DNA of 64,000 nt from Drosophila pseudoobscura (Eukaryota > Arthropoda > Insecta > Diptera > Drosophilidae), in the NCBI RefSeq assembly GCF_009870125.1, contig NC_046683.1:10664001-10728000 (forward strand). The letters are read 5' to 3'. Below the pieces are notes generated by a model. It searched no databases. It saw only the letters and a program-made list of their open reading frames with translations, and was not told where the DNA came from. Position 1 is the first letter of the stretch. Each line of letters opens with the position of its first letter. Below, piece after piece: positions 1 through 10,702 of this stretch. The position numbers and the translations under genes were made by a program.

Positions 1-340
1 ACAGAATCTGTATTTGCTGTGGATCCACTTGGACTTTTATATGCGTAATGCGGTGATATTTTCCAGCGAGAATCGCAGTGCCATCAACGAGAGCAATATG
101 GAGAGTTCCAGCGGAAACGACAGCGTCTCCGTGCTGCATGCCACCCCCGATGAGATCCTCCAGCTGAAGCAGCATCTCATCTCCACCTTTAACGAGACCT
201 TCTGCTCGGAGCTGATCGTCGCCAGTGAAGAGTATACGGTCAAGTGCAAGGGCTTCAATAGTTCACTGTTGCGACGCATCAAGGCGTTGGTGCAGTTTGC
301 TGCCTCCAATGGGAATGCCAACGAGAGTTCTTTCATATAG
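1..340 (+). CDS. Nup205: Nup205-like nucleoporin, C-terminal exon (partial)
   Basis: This is the 3' end of a gene that starts left of the window. The frame is open from the first codon and ends at TAG 338-340, giving about 112 residues. It begins with a helical LYLLWIHLDFYM stretch, has a Ser/Asn-rich linker, then a helix-rich tail with HATPDEILQLKQHL and ends in LLRRIKALVQFAASNGN. The order of a 'LLW-H-L-Y' helix, a serine-rich linker, a 'DLxxLK' helix and a terminal 'RRI+xLV' helix matches my knowledge of the extreme C-terminus of NUP205, a large alpha-solenoid scaffold protein of the inner ring of the nuclear pore complex. There is no initiator ATG in this exon, so the true start lies upstream. 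The family call is by recognition, not alignment. The downstream THADA gene is on the same strand about 1.5 kb away. Confidence 0.75.
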   Translation, partial: QNLYLLWIHLDFYMRNAVIFSSENRSAINESNMESSSGNDSVSVLHATPDEILQLKQHLISTFNETFCSELIVASEEYTVKCKGFNSSLLRRIKALVQFAASNGNANESSFI

Positions 341-354
341 ACCCCCAGCCACCG

Positions 355-370
355 CCCCCCCCCCCCCCCC
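355..370. repeat. poly-C tract (C16)
   Basis: Uninterrupted run of 16 C just after the Nup205 stop codon, inside its 3' UTR. Its length is likely variable and prone to sequencing error. Confidence 0.9.
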
Positions 371-422
371 GTCCCTAAAATACCCCTGAAGTGTCCAAAA
401 TATTTTTTGGAATCGATTTAAT

Positions 423-428
423 AATAAA
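423..428 (+). terminator. Poly(A) signal of Nup205-like gene
   Basis: AATAAA lies 83 bases after the stop codon and is the first canonical signal, so it implies a short 3' UTR. Inferred from position only. Confidence 0.5.
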
Positions 429-1275
429 AAGATTTATTTACTGTAAGAACAACCTTAACAGTCGAATCGCTATTTACGCGTTAATTTGTTGGACTTAAAA
501 CCCACCCTTCACGTACTCGTTGCTTCCAGGACTCTGGCACATGGCTGATTATGTGTTTCGTCTCATAGATTGACTCCAGACAGGAGTCACGTGGTGCTGT
601 CGTTTACGTACGCTTACGCATTCTGCCCTGCATCCGATTCCCACCACATTCAGGCTTTCCGTGGTATCTGTAGGATTTACGCATCCTTAAAAAATTCCTT
701 ACCTCCCTTACTCCCTCTGCCTGCCACCTCTTTGCCCGCTATTGCTGGAGGAAGGACAACAGTGCTTCCCTCTCTCTGGTATTGCGTTCGATTGGCAGCA
801 CTGTTGACTGTAACGGTTAATTTGATAATTTTTGGTGGAGGAGGGGTTTTTTTGCCGGATATGTTTCCCCCGAAAAAAGGGGACAAGGACAGGGGATACA
901 GTCGAACTTCCACATAGCGAACAAGTGGACATATTTGTGGTAATATTTTAAATACAGTTTAGGTGTTTGGCTAAATTTGGCCAAAGTTACGATTATTGTT
1001 TAAACAACCCGCCAAATGTTTGGTATTATATTTCGATAATTACCAGCGATAAATATGGCAGCACGTAATTAATTGTGCTGTATTGTGTGTTGTCTGTTGA
1101 TCCTGGGGCGTTTTCGATTTAATTTCATTTAAGTTTTATGACGGCGTTTATATAATATTTATATATTTTATAAGCTAACGGTATATATACATTTCCTGGT
1201 ATTTTCTAGTACCTTTCAGTATTGTTAAGACGCGTTTTGACTCCCCTCTTGCCGAATGCCATAATGTAGAAATTG
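429..1275. other. Intergenic DNA, no supported gene
   Basis: Mixed-composition spacer. All six frames hold only short ORFs with no recognisable protein. There is a pyrimidine-rich stretch around 680-780 and AT-rich DNA from about 940 to 1200. The THADA transcription start may lie within or just after this block, but I see no clear core promoter motif that fixes it. Confidence 0.5.
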
Positions 1276-1284
1276 TATATAAAT
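1276..1284 (+). promoter_or_regulatory. TATA box with short downstream ORF
   Basis: TATATAAAT is a good TATA box. About 100 bases downstream is an ATG in good context (AAAAATGTC, 1381). This is the usual geometry of a TATA promoter with a 60-80 base leader. It may be the surviving 5' end of a lost gene, or chance. Confidence 0.35.
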
Positions 1285-1380
1285 ACCATTAAGAGCCATG
1301 TCCAAGGCCACATCTAATACTAATTCGTGATCAGCATCAAATTCCTGATCGTTTGCTATCAAAACCTCAATTTTTCAAAA

Positions 1381-1497
1381 ATGTCGGAAAAGAGCAAGTC
1401 CAATGTGGAAATCGGAGGTTTTTCACACTGGCGCTTCCATACAGCTTGTATAAAAAAAACGGCTAAAATTTTTGAAACGTACATATTTCCCCTTTAG
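1381..1497 (+). pseudogene. Short ORF (38 aa), possible truncated gene relic
   Basis: ATG at 1381 opens a 38-residue frame beginning MSEKSKSNVEIGGF and ending at TAG 1495-1497. It lies about 100 bp downstream of a TATA box. The frame stops almost exactly where the dispersed repeat copy at 1498-1745 begins, so the repeat may have cut off a longer gene. I do not recognise the peptide. A first exon whose donor I have missed is possible (for example at the GTATAA near 1448). A chance ORF is the main alternative. Confidence 0.25.
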
Positions 1498-1745
1498 GAA
1501 ATGTAGTTAAGATGTATCAAATGTGTAGTTGTGCTGTAGTTACCATGTAAAGAACTTAAGTTAGTTTTAATTGTTGTTGACCGTTTTTGGTTAAATCTTA
1601 TTTAACAAACAATCCAATAAAGATGAGAGCTTAAAGATAACCAATCTTGTAGGAAATTAATTCATCAATCGGATAAAATTATAAGTTGAGAGCTGAGGGT
1701 CCTGGCTAGCTAGTAATATTAAACCGAATATCAAGATCGAGGAAT
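1498..1745 (+). repeat. Dispersed repeat, copy A (pairs with 8905-9130)
   Basis: The two segments share, in the same order and orientation, an ATGTAGTT..TATGTA.CAAATGTGTAGTT region, then AACCAATCTTGTAGGAAATT followed by ATTCATCAAT.GGAT, then AACCGAATATCAA.ATCGAGG. Spacing is similar (about 240 versus 220 bp). Copies A and B sit on the two sides of the THADA gene. Copy A overlaps the probable THADA promoter/leader region. Confidence 0.65.
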
Positions 1746-1882
1746 ATGATGCAACTTGAACAGTTTATTTACAGTGTTGTGGTGCTGCCAAGCAACAGGG
1801 AGCTGTTGCTCCCGGCGTGTTTTGGATTTAATTTGAGGTTTAACCGTGCTCCTGTTATATTTTCCAAAAAGTTGAAAGAACC

Positions 1883-4800
1883 ATGAACGATTTAGGTTTA
1901 CGCGTGACCGCAATCAAGTTGTGCTCCCATCCCAAGCGTTTCGCGGAGTTGCGCGACGCCCTCGTGCCGGTGCCCAACAAGTGGAAGGCATGTGAGTAGC
2001 CACCGCAGCATCAGCTGTCTCTATACTTGGCACATGCAAGAGTTTGGTCTGTTCCAGCGCCCCACAGCTTTGTGCAGCAGTTTGCGACGGCCTCCAGCAG
2101 TGCAGAGCAGGTGAACGTCATTCGGACATTGTTCCATGGATCCCACGTGCAGCAGCCCCAGGGGGAGGAGCAGGAACAGGAACAGGAGGATCGTCGTCTG
2201 GCCGTGGAACAGTTTCTGGCCAGTGTGCTCTTCGCCAGTCCCCTCAAGCACTCTGTGCGCAATCAGTTGATCAAGTACGAATGAAACCAGAAAGAAACGA
2301 ACCATGAATGAATACCCCTTTCCCTTTCCGCTGGCAGGCTCTTCTCCGACCAGGCTCTGGCCAAACAGGTGGGCCAGCCACAGCACACAAAGCCCCAACT
2401 GGTGGCCGCACTGCGCGAGGCCCTGCGCGAAATGGCGGGCACAGTTTCGCCCACAGAGCCGCCTCAGCCGCTGACCCATGACCAGGTCAACGATGTGTTT
2501 GTGTCGGCCAATGCGTGTCTGCAGAATTTCGCCTATGGCCGGGAGGCGCTGGGCCATGAGCTGCATAGCTTTTTGCCGCTCTTGAGCATGGCCCTGGAAC
2601 GCTATTGGCAGGACATCAGGTGAGTTCCAGCTGGGTCCCGGCTTAGCTTTGGCTTCAATCTTTTACGAATCTGCTCCTCTGTCCCTGCAGTAATAGCGCT
2701 GTCCTGGAGCTATCGCCCACGCGGCTCAACGAACTGTACCTGTTTGTGCAGAATGTGCTGCGCTTCCATGTGGGCGTGCTGTCCGAGTGGGGCGACCAGT
2801 TGGAGAGCGGGGCGTCCCTGCTGCCAGTTCAAGTGGTGGCCGAGAAGGTGGCTCGTCACAGTGATACCCCGTGGGATGTGCGCTCGATTGCCGGCCTAGT
2901 GATTGGCAAAAATACCCGATTCTTTGATCGTTTCGAGGATTATCTGGACAAGTGGTCCAAGGCCATGCCAATCGAGTATCTCCCCATACAGGCGGCAGCC
3001 CTGAGCGTCCTGCTGCCCGAGGACTATCAGCGATATGGCAGCCGTGCGGCGGACATAGTGGATCGCCTGATGGACCTCACGGCGCACGAGGGGAGTGTCA
3101 ACAATGTTCTCGTTTACATGGCCAAGCACTTCCATGGCTATTCCAAGTGTCTGGGTGCGCCAGTGGCTCATCTTTCGGCTGGTCCGCAGCGCCAGGGCTA
3201 CGAGCGGATCCTCTATGCGATGCAGCGTTTCGCCTTGGCCAACATTTGCAGTCCCACGGACTCGGTGCGTCACATGTGCGGCGGCATCTTCATGCAGATC
3301 CTGCAGCATGGCCAGGCCTGCGGGCTGGCTGGGCTCTTCGAAGAGGTCTATGTGCGATTCGAGGATGGCGGCAGCCTGGCCGCCGGCTGCCTGGCAGTGG
3401 AGAAACTTGTCGGCGTTCAGGGGGCACGCGAGGCCATCAGGCATTGCCCCAGCCTGTTTGGTAGCGTATTTCCCAAGTACTTGGGCGTGGATGATGCCGT
3501 CGATTCGCTCTTCAGAGGTGAGCAAATCAATTTCCCTGCCCACACAACTCCCCTCTCTCATTCGTTCCCTCTCCCACACAGCCATGATGGTGGCCTCGCG
3601 CAAGGAGCAGTCTTTCGAGGATTGGCGCGAGCAGTGGCTGGACCTACTGCTGGAGGCCACCCAGGACAACACGAAGCGGCTCTCAGCCATCGAGGGGCTG
3701 ATCACACAGGCCGTCAAAGAGGAGCCGCAAACGCTGCGCCACATTTGGATGCAGCCCGACACGTCCGTACCCTTTAGCACCACCCTGACGGCCATCTTGA
3801 GCGCCCGCAACGAAGAGTCCAGCGAACTGCGGCAGGTCCTGCTCGTGGAGCACAGCCAGAGGCTGCGGGAGGCCTTAGTCGGGCAGGACGATCATCTGCG
3901 GCTGCTTACCTTGCGCTTTGTGGGCGCGGCCGCACGGCCCAGTGAGCCGGTCAGCGCCGAGGAGCGGGCGATTATTGGCTTCTATCTGAAGCACAATATT
4001 AACAATCCCAGCGCCCATATACGACAGCTGGGCTTTGGCCACATGCTGAAGGTGGTACGACGCATCGAACTCTGCCTGGCGGAGCACAGAAAGCGTCCCA
4101 GCGCCACAGGAGCCGATCAAATGGCCTATCTTCGCAGTCTGATGGCCCTGCTGGCCGACAATCTCTTTCATTCGGCCAACTATGGACGCCGCTGGCTCTC
4201 GCTGCGACTCCTCCAGAGCTGTACGCTCTTGTGCAGCCGCCTGGACATGCCCATGGGCGACATACTGACCGCCAGTCAGGCGGAACGCGTCGAGGCATGC
4301 CTGTGGGACAGCTACGAGCACAACAAACTGGTGGCCGCCCAGCTGCTGATCAAGCTGCAGCCATGCTCGCGCATCGTACCGGACAGAGTGATGGAGCTGC
4401 TGCAGTCGTTGCGTCCGCCCGACTCGCTGACGGGCGCCTATCTCCTGCAAGTGCATTGCCAGGCCCAGGAGGTGGAGACGCAGCTGGTAGCGGCCGTAAC
4501 CCCACCCCTACCCCTGCCCGAGGGGGGGGTGCGCTATCAGCCGCGAATCTATGCGGCCCTGCAGTGGTGCCTGCAACCGCTGCGCGAGGCCCTGGCCCTG
4601 GCCACCACAAATCTCGCAGAGGGGGCCAAATTGAGTCCCATGTATGGCCTGCTGCTGGCCAGTCGCCACCTCGTCGAGCTGCTTGCCATGGAGGAGCTGG
4701 CCAGGGAGCCCCTCTGGCGGCGGTATGTGCAGGAGCTGGTCGATGTGTGCATGGCCATTAGCGAGGTGGTGCTGCCGGTGGTGAGCAGTGTGGCGCCCGA

Positions 4801-7800
4801 GGGCTACCTGCCGGAGGCCAGTGACCAGGAGACGGACCAACAGGTGGCCAATGTCCTGAGGCGGCGCCTGGATGCCGAGGCCTTGCGCCAGATTCAGACC
4901 ACACCGCAGATGGTGCTGCTCTGTGCTTGGCGTAGCATCAAGGAGGTGTCCAACATACTGGGCGGTCTAGTGGAGCGCTCGCCGCTCGAGCAGGAGCAGG
5001 CCGAGAAGGACGAGCACACGTATCTACTCAGCGGCGGTCAGCTAACGGCCATTGGAGATCATTTCCTGCTGCTTCTGGCCGAGATTAAGCATCGCGGCGC
5101 CTTCGAGCAGGCGTATGTGGGCTTCAGCATGCTCTGCCGCCGCTTCTGGCACAGCGATGCGGCCGCGCTCAATCAATTGCCAGCCGCCTGGGTGAACGAG
5201 GCTCTTGACATGATCCAGGGAGAGCAGCAGCAGCAGCAGAAGTCTCGTCTGTGTCCAACGCGTCGCAGTGCCGGCATACCCTACATGCTGCAGGCCCTCG
5301 TCTGCTCGGAGTTGAAGCTGGGCACCCACAACACCCTGCATCGCTGCATGAACCGTCTGCTGAAGGTGTGCGAGACGCCGCGTGGCGACAGTGCTGCTGG
5401 AGCAGCAGGAGGCGCCGCACGCTGCCATGCCCTCAACATAATGCGAGCCCTCTTCCGCAGCAGCGAGCTGGCCGATCTGGTGGGAGAGTTTGTGGCGCGC
5501 GGCATCATCTGCACGCTGGACGGTCTGCTGGCCACCGACTGGGCGGAGCAGAACAGTGCCAGCCTGCTGCTGGCCACGCTCGTCGTCCGTGTCTTCGGTG
5601 TAGAGCGGCCGCGCGATGACGCTGGCGAGCTGCACGTGCGCAATCGGATGACGGGACGCATATTCTTCACACGCTACCCGGAGCTGTACAATTACTTCAG
5701 CAAGGGCCTGGCCAAGGCCGCCCTCGGGCCCAGGGCGCTGAACGGCGTACAGAAGATCCACTTGCAGAGCATGCTGATGCTGCTCAGTCGCCTCTATCCC
5801 TCGTCGCTGGAGGGCGCCGAGTCCACCCTGAAGGTGAGGCCCCAGTCTCCACCACTGAACGTTCACTCGACTCTACATTTTCGCTCTTTGCAGCTCAGCA
5901 ATTTTGTTCCGGATCTGCTGAAGATCAGCCTCTGTGCGGATGTGTTGACCCGCGAGAAGGCCGCGGCGGTGGTTGGCATTTTTGTGGACGACCGGGATGC
6001 CTTTGTCCGGTTGAGGCACATCCTAGTGCAAATGATGGTGCTGCATGGACGATTAAAAGTAAGTGTGTTTCATTGGCGATTATCCTACATTTTCTGCTCC
6101 CCCTTCTCCCTTCGCCTTCTGTTTGCTCATGATTACGGCGCTCCTTCTGATTTCTCAAAGATTTCAACTGATTTCCATTGCAAATTCCATTTTTAATCGA
6201 GCGATAATTATCGATTAATAATCATTGATTGTTTTTCTTGTTATTCTAAACTGATTATATCGATATATATCGATTAGTAATCATTTCTGTATCTTTAACC
6301 TATCGATTATATCGATAAATGTCGATCTTCTCACAATTCCTCTCTTCAGACCAATTTTTATCAATCGATTAATATTGATTGACGATAACAAATCGATTAC
6401 AAATGGATGGCTGCCTCCGATATTTATCCCCAGAATAGTAGCTTCTAAATCGCTGAATATTTCTCGTAATGAGAAATGCTCTATTCTATCAGATCGCGTG
6501 TTCCTATATCCCCGTAATACCCAAACTGAATCGCGACTCTGTATTCTCTAGGTATTCCTTCTGGTCAGATCCTACAGATCCCCATAAATTCCTCTCAAGA
6601 GATAGAATTGCTTCTGATTTTTCTCCATCTTATTCCTCCCATCTTCGCAGGCCCCGCCCTTGCAAGGGGATGCCTTTAAAGATGTTCCTATCCTGAGGCA
6701 CAACCGGATCCATGGCCAGGAGCTGCTCATGCTGGAGCTGTACCGACGCCTGCGCTGGAGCCGCCCGAATCTGGTCAGAACGATGCTGAAGACACTGCCA
6801 CAAGTGACAGTCCATCTGCTCGACAGGAGCGTCTTTCTGTTCAATGGGATGCTGGAGGTGCTGGTGGCCATACTGGAGGATGTGGCGCCAGGACAGTTGG
6901 ACGAGGAGGTGATGGTCGAGCTACGGCAGGTGTACCAGCTGACGCCTGGGCGGATCTACAGCCGCTGCCAGGAGGAGCGCCTCTCGCCGAAGATCTTTCA
7001 GATCTTCGGGCTCCATCTGCACCGACTGGACCACAGTTGTGGGGCCGCCATGAGCCACATTGTCGAGGATCTGTGCAATTTCAGCGGACCAATGCCCTTG
7101 CCCATGGCGATCGAGGAGCTGAACGGCGAGCTGTTGCTGTACGTGGTCCTGCAAGACCTGCCGCCGCTGCATTCCGATCTGGTCAATGCCGGGGACGTCA
7201 AGGTGTTGAGCTTCTCCAGCGACATTGTGCGCTACCACAGGGCCCTCACACCCGACCAGCGTCAGGAGCTGGCCCGTGGCATCGCCTCGTCCCCGTCGGT
7301 GCACGTCTGCCTCCGCCGGATGTACGAATGGGGCCAGCAGGGTCCGCCCAAATGCTGGAGCCTGCAGCTCGCCGGCCGCATTGGGATCCTACAGCTGCTG
7401 CTTCCCATCGATCCCATAATTGACTTGGGACGACTGCTGGAGATCGGGCTGGAGAACGGCGCCGCTCACGTCCACTTTGGCCTGGTGCTAGCCATCAAGC
7501 GGCTGATGGACCGCCAGGCGGAGCTGTCGCAGCCCATCTGGGTACTCCTCCTGGAGTACGCGCAGATCCTAAGCTATGCCACACAGCCGGTCTATCTGCG
7601 GCACAAGGCCATCGGTCTGTGCGAGCGTATTGGCAGCGAAATCGGAGAGCAGCTCTGCCTAGGCGATGTGGAGATCCTCGGCCGCTTTGCGCGCCTGGTG
7701 CTCCTCCTGCTGGTGGACGATGACGAGGGACTGCGCAACGATGCGGCCGTTATGGCCGACCAGATGTTGCGGCAAAGACTGCACCCGCAGCCGGAGCCCA

Positions 7801-8153
7801 AGAAGATTCTCGCCAACGTAGTGTTTACAGAGTTCCTAAGGCATTTCATTGCCAGCCTTGAAAGATACGGCAGCGACAGCGGCTTTTTGATGCGCCTATT
7901 TAATATCATTGTGGAGCCGTTCCTGCTGATGGCGCAGGAGACACCCGTACAGGAGCATGGATCCCTCGGGGAGGATGGGGATGTGGACCTGTTCGATAAG
8001 CAGGGATGCAATCTGTACTGCGAGACGCTGATGGTCATCCGTGAGGTGGCCGATGGCTTCAAAGAGGCCTTCGAACAGGACACTGCCCTGCTGGGGTCCA
8101 TCGAGAAGGTGCTCCGTACTCGGGTCGTTTGGTCAAGAAGCGAATGGGACTAG
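1883..8153 (+). CDS. THADA: THADA family protein (DUF2428, Trm732-like)
   Basis: Seven coding exons: 1883-1991, 2058-2274, 2338-2619, 2691-3517, 3582-5833, 5894-6058 and 6651-8153. They total 5355 nt, 1784 aa, and every join keeps frame. Five introns are 60-71 bp; the last is 592 bp. The start is the ATG in MNDLGLRV at 1883. The protein is almost wholly helical HEAT/armadillo-like. Its diagnostic core is in exon 5: RRSAGIP at about residues 1039-1045, NSASLLLA near 1136 and TGRIFFTRYP near 1169. These are the conserved blocks of DUF2428 in THADA and yeast Trm732. Trm732 partners Trm7 in 2'-O-methylation at tRNA position 32. Fly THADA has been linked to SERCA, calcium and energy storage. Length is slightly below human THADA (about 1950 aa). 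No frameshift is visible. The long last intron carries a CGATA cluster. Confidence 0.92.
6195..6400. promoter_or_regulatory. CGATA/TATCGATA cluster in last THADA intron
   Basis: About nine CGATA/TATCG elements lie in about 200 bp of AT-rich intron, including exact DRE octamers TATCGATA at 6258-6265 and 6310-6317. DREF and BEAF-32 bind such motifs (BEAF-32 prefers clustered CGATA), so an insulator or intronic promoter/enhancer is plausible. Function is inference. Confidence 0.5.
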
Positions 8154-8377
8154 AGCCAGAGATGCTGCAACCTGACAAGTTCAAATACTGTTGTAACCAG
8201 TGCATTTTTCCTTTTGTATATGAGTAGTTATGTTACATAAACCTACATATCTAAACAAAATGATGTTATCCGCTAATCGTTACATTCTTTAGACTTAAAA
8301 GAGCACAAGCAAATGCTGTGCTGATTGGGTCAAATCATGATTGGGTCCATGGCGGTTATTTTGCTTGTTAACTTTTG

Positions 8378-8383
8378 AATAAA
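8378..8383 (+). terminator. Poly(A) signal of THADA gene
   Basis: AATAAA lies 225 bases after the THADA stop and immediately before the AACAGCAG tandem array. No earlier canonical signal was seen, so this is the likely 3' end. Confidence 0.5.
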
Positions 8384-8395
8384 TAGCAGATCAGC

Positions 8396-8870
8396 TGCGA
8401 GTAACAGCAGATAAACAGCAGGACGAGAGAAACAGCAGATCAGCAGCAGCATAACAGCACAGCAACAGCGTAACAGCAGTCAACAGCTGGGTAACAGCAG
8501 ATAAGCAGTAGAGCCAGACAAACAGCAGAGTAACAGCAGATCAGCAGCAGCGTAACAGCAATGCAACAGCTGTAACACCAGAGTAACAGCAGATCAGCAG
8601 CAGGGTAACAGCAGATAAACAGTAGACCCAGACAAACAGCAGAGTAACAGCAGATAAACAGCAGAACGAGACAAACAGCAGAGTAACAGCAGATCAGCAG
8701 CAGCGTAACAGTAGTCAACAGCAGATCTGTAGCAGATCAGCAGCAGAGTAACAGCAGATAAACAGCAGAACGAGAAAATCAATAGAGTAACAGAAGAGTA
8801 ACAGCAGTAACAGCAGATCAAGTTCAGATCAATAGCAGAATACCATCAGATAACAGCACAAGAGGAACAG
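8396..8870. repeat. AACAGCAG-type tandem array
   Basis: About 470 bp of short units such as GTAACAGCAGATCAGCAGCA and GATAAACAGCAGAACGAGAC. Runs of roughly 60 bp recur several times (for example from 8401, 8606, 8651 and 8746), giving an irregular higher-order pattern. Long open frames occur on the minus strand (Leu/Cys-rich), but these are products of the repeat and not genes. Confidence 0.85.
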
Positions 8871-8904
8871 CAAAAGAAGTTACAAAAAGAGAATACCACA
8901 ATCC

Positions 8905-9130
8905 ATAAATATGTAGTTGATATGTAGCAAATGTGTAGTTACCGTCTAGTTTTGGTGTACAAAATTAACATTTTATTTAAACCTTATTTTATAACCCACC
9001 CTTTGAAATTTTGTTTAAATTTAACCAATCTTGTAGGAAATTGATTCATCAATAGGATGAAACGTGCTCCCGACTGCGGGTCATAGTCAAAGAGTAAAGT
9101 TTAACCGAATATCAAAATCGAGGAATATGT
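8905..9130 (+). repeat. Dispersed repeat, copy B (pairs with 1498-1745)
   Basis: Diverged direct copy of the segment upstream of THADA, with the same three conserved blocks in the same order. It ends just upstream of the promoter at 9.3 kb. Neither copy contains an ORF of note. Confidence 0.65.
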
Positions 9131-9290
9131 GTTATTGACAGAGAACGACGCACACATTGTCGTGTTTAGCGCAGTACAGGGGATAGGATAGGATGGATAT
9201 AAAGGAAGAATTTGAAAAACAGTATAATTGTCCGCGGTGGAACTCAAGTTGTTCAGCTGTTCAAACAGAGGGGGATTAGGTGGGCTAAGT

Positions 9291-9371
9291 TTTTCGGTAT
9301 ATTTTGAAAATGAGACAGTATTTCGGTATATTTCTGAGGGCCAGACGGTACATAAATCCGCGGTCACACTG
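9291..9371 (+). promoter_or_regulatory. Housekeeping-type core promoter of the BAH gene
   Basis: Two matches to Ohler motif 6 (TTTCGGTATATTTT at 9292-9305, TTTCGGTATATTTC at 9321-9334) are followed by a perfect Ohler motif 1, CGGTCACACTG, at 9361-9371. This order on the plus strand is typical of TATA-less, M1BP-dependent Drosophila promoters, with initiation close to motif 1. It is the best candidate start for the long transcript of the gene at 11266-52039. Confidence 0.7.
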
Positions 9372-9374
9372 GCT

Positions 9375-10702
9375 GGTTTATTTATTTTTTTTCTTGTGAT
9401 TTGTTTATCGAGTGCGTGTTCGCGCGGATATTATAGCCGATTCTGAAGATTACAAATGTAATGGACAAGCGGCATTGATGAATCGTGGCGTTGGTGGCGC
9501 TCGTATTCGCATTTACAATCTCATTTTTGGCTTAATCGAATGCCAATTGGGAAAATGTTTGCATCACTTTGTGTGTGGCACGCCAAAGCGTTTTCTTTTT
9601 GACTGTCGACAGAGGGGGGTGCGGGCGCGCGTGTGTTTGTGGGTGTGTATGTGCGAGAGGGAGGGAGGCCCAGCCTCTATGGTGTTGCTTGCTTTTGGAG
9701 GGGGATGGATGACAGAGGGGCTGTGGTAGCCTCTGTTACTGTATGAAAAGAGGAGAGAAGAGAAAATAACTGGAAATTACAACAACAAAAAATGTGTAAA
9801 TGAACGTTTTTGGGGGAAAACGCGCCCTGTTTGTGGGACGGGGTGTGTGTGTGTGTGTGCTTAGGCAAGGTACATTAATGGGAGAGTAAGCCAGCAGAAA
9901 AGAGCGAGAGCCAAAACTTGTTTAAGTGGAAAAGCTAAAAACACTGGCTAAATAGTAAAGTCACTCCGAAAGTGCGGCCTCTGTTAAGTAGCATAATTTA
10001 TGTAGATTCAGAGAGAGACAATAAGAGTGAGAGAGAGAGAAAGAACGGGAATTGCCTTACATTCAAATTGAATATACCTTGTCCATGTGCATGTATGCAT
10101 GTGTGTGTCGTTCGAATGGGTTTTCTCTATCAGTGTGTGTGCCTGTGTGAATGGGATTTCCTTCTGCGCGTGTGTGTGTGTGAGCGTTCGCGTACGTGCG
10201 GCTGTGTGCGTTGTGCATAATTTTTGTGACGAAATCAAATTGTTTACGTTAATGTTTATTTGCACATACACACACGTAAAATAACACACCAACTTGTATA
10301 CATATTGTAGGACGCTGTGGAAATCAAACAAAATGCAACAAAAAGTGCAATAACAACAAAACGGTGAAAACAAATTCAAACAAACAAATAAAAACCAATA
10401 AACAAACAGCGAAAAAAGTTTGTAAAAAGTGCATTTAAATATTTCCGTGTGTGGGTTTGGGGAAGCGGGTTAACCGACTTCCCGATTGAAGCGCCAAATG
10501 GGTATCGTTCAACGGTATCCAACAGCGCCATTGCCGATGCCCAGGAGTGCCGTTGCGTGGCTGAGCAGCACCAGCAGAAGCAGCAGCAGCAGCAGAGCAG
10601 CGACCATCGACGTCGAAGTCAACGTCGTCGTCGTCGTCGTTGCCGCCGCAGTCGCAGTCGCCATAGCGGCCCAGTGAGTGCGAGCAAGCCAGAGTGAGAA
10701 AG
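9375..10702 (+). other. Probable 5' UTR exon of the BAH gene
   Basis: DNA between the motif-1 promoter and a strong donor (AAAG|GTAAGC, intron from 10703). The next acceptor, TTGCAG at 11251-11256, begins the exon with the long-isoform start codon. The leader is A-rich and CAN-repeat-rich in its second half, as in long fly 5' UTRs. It contains an upstream ORF at 10498. The exact 5' end and any internal splicing are unknown. The intron 10703-11256 holds (GA)n and (GT)n tracts. Confidence 0.5.
10498..10677 (+). CDS. Candidate uORF (59 aa) in the 5' leader
   Basis: The ATG at 10498 is in good context (CCAAATGGG) and opens a 59-codon frame ending TGA at 10675-10677, 25 bases before the donor. 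Much of it reads through CAG and GTC repeats (Ser- and Val-rich), so it may be repeat-driven and not a conserved peptide. If translated it would reduce initiation at the main ATG. Confidence 0.25.
   Translation: MGIVQRYPTAPLPMPRSAVAWLSSTSRSSSSSRAATIDVEVNVVVVVVAAAVAVAIAAQ

Noticed and set aside
8440..8821. Leu/Cys-rich minus-strand frames
   Set aside because: Direct translation of the AACAGCAG tandem array.
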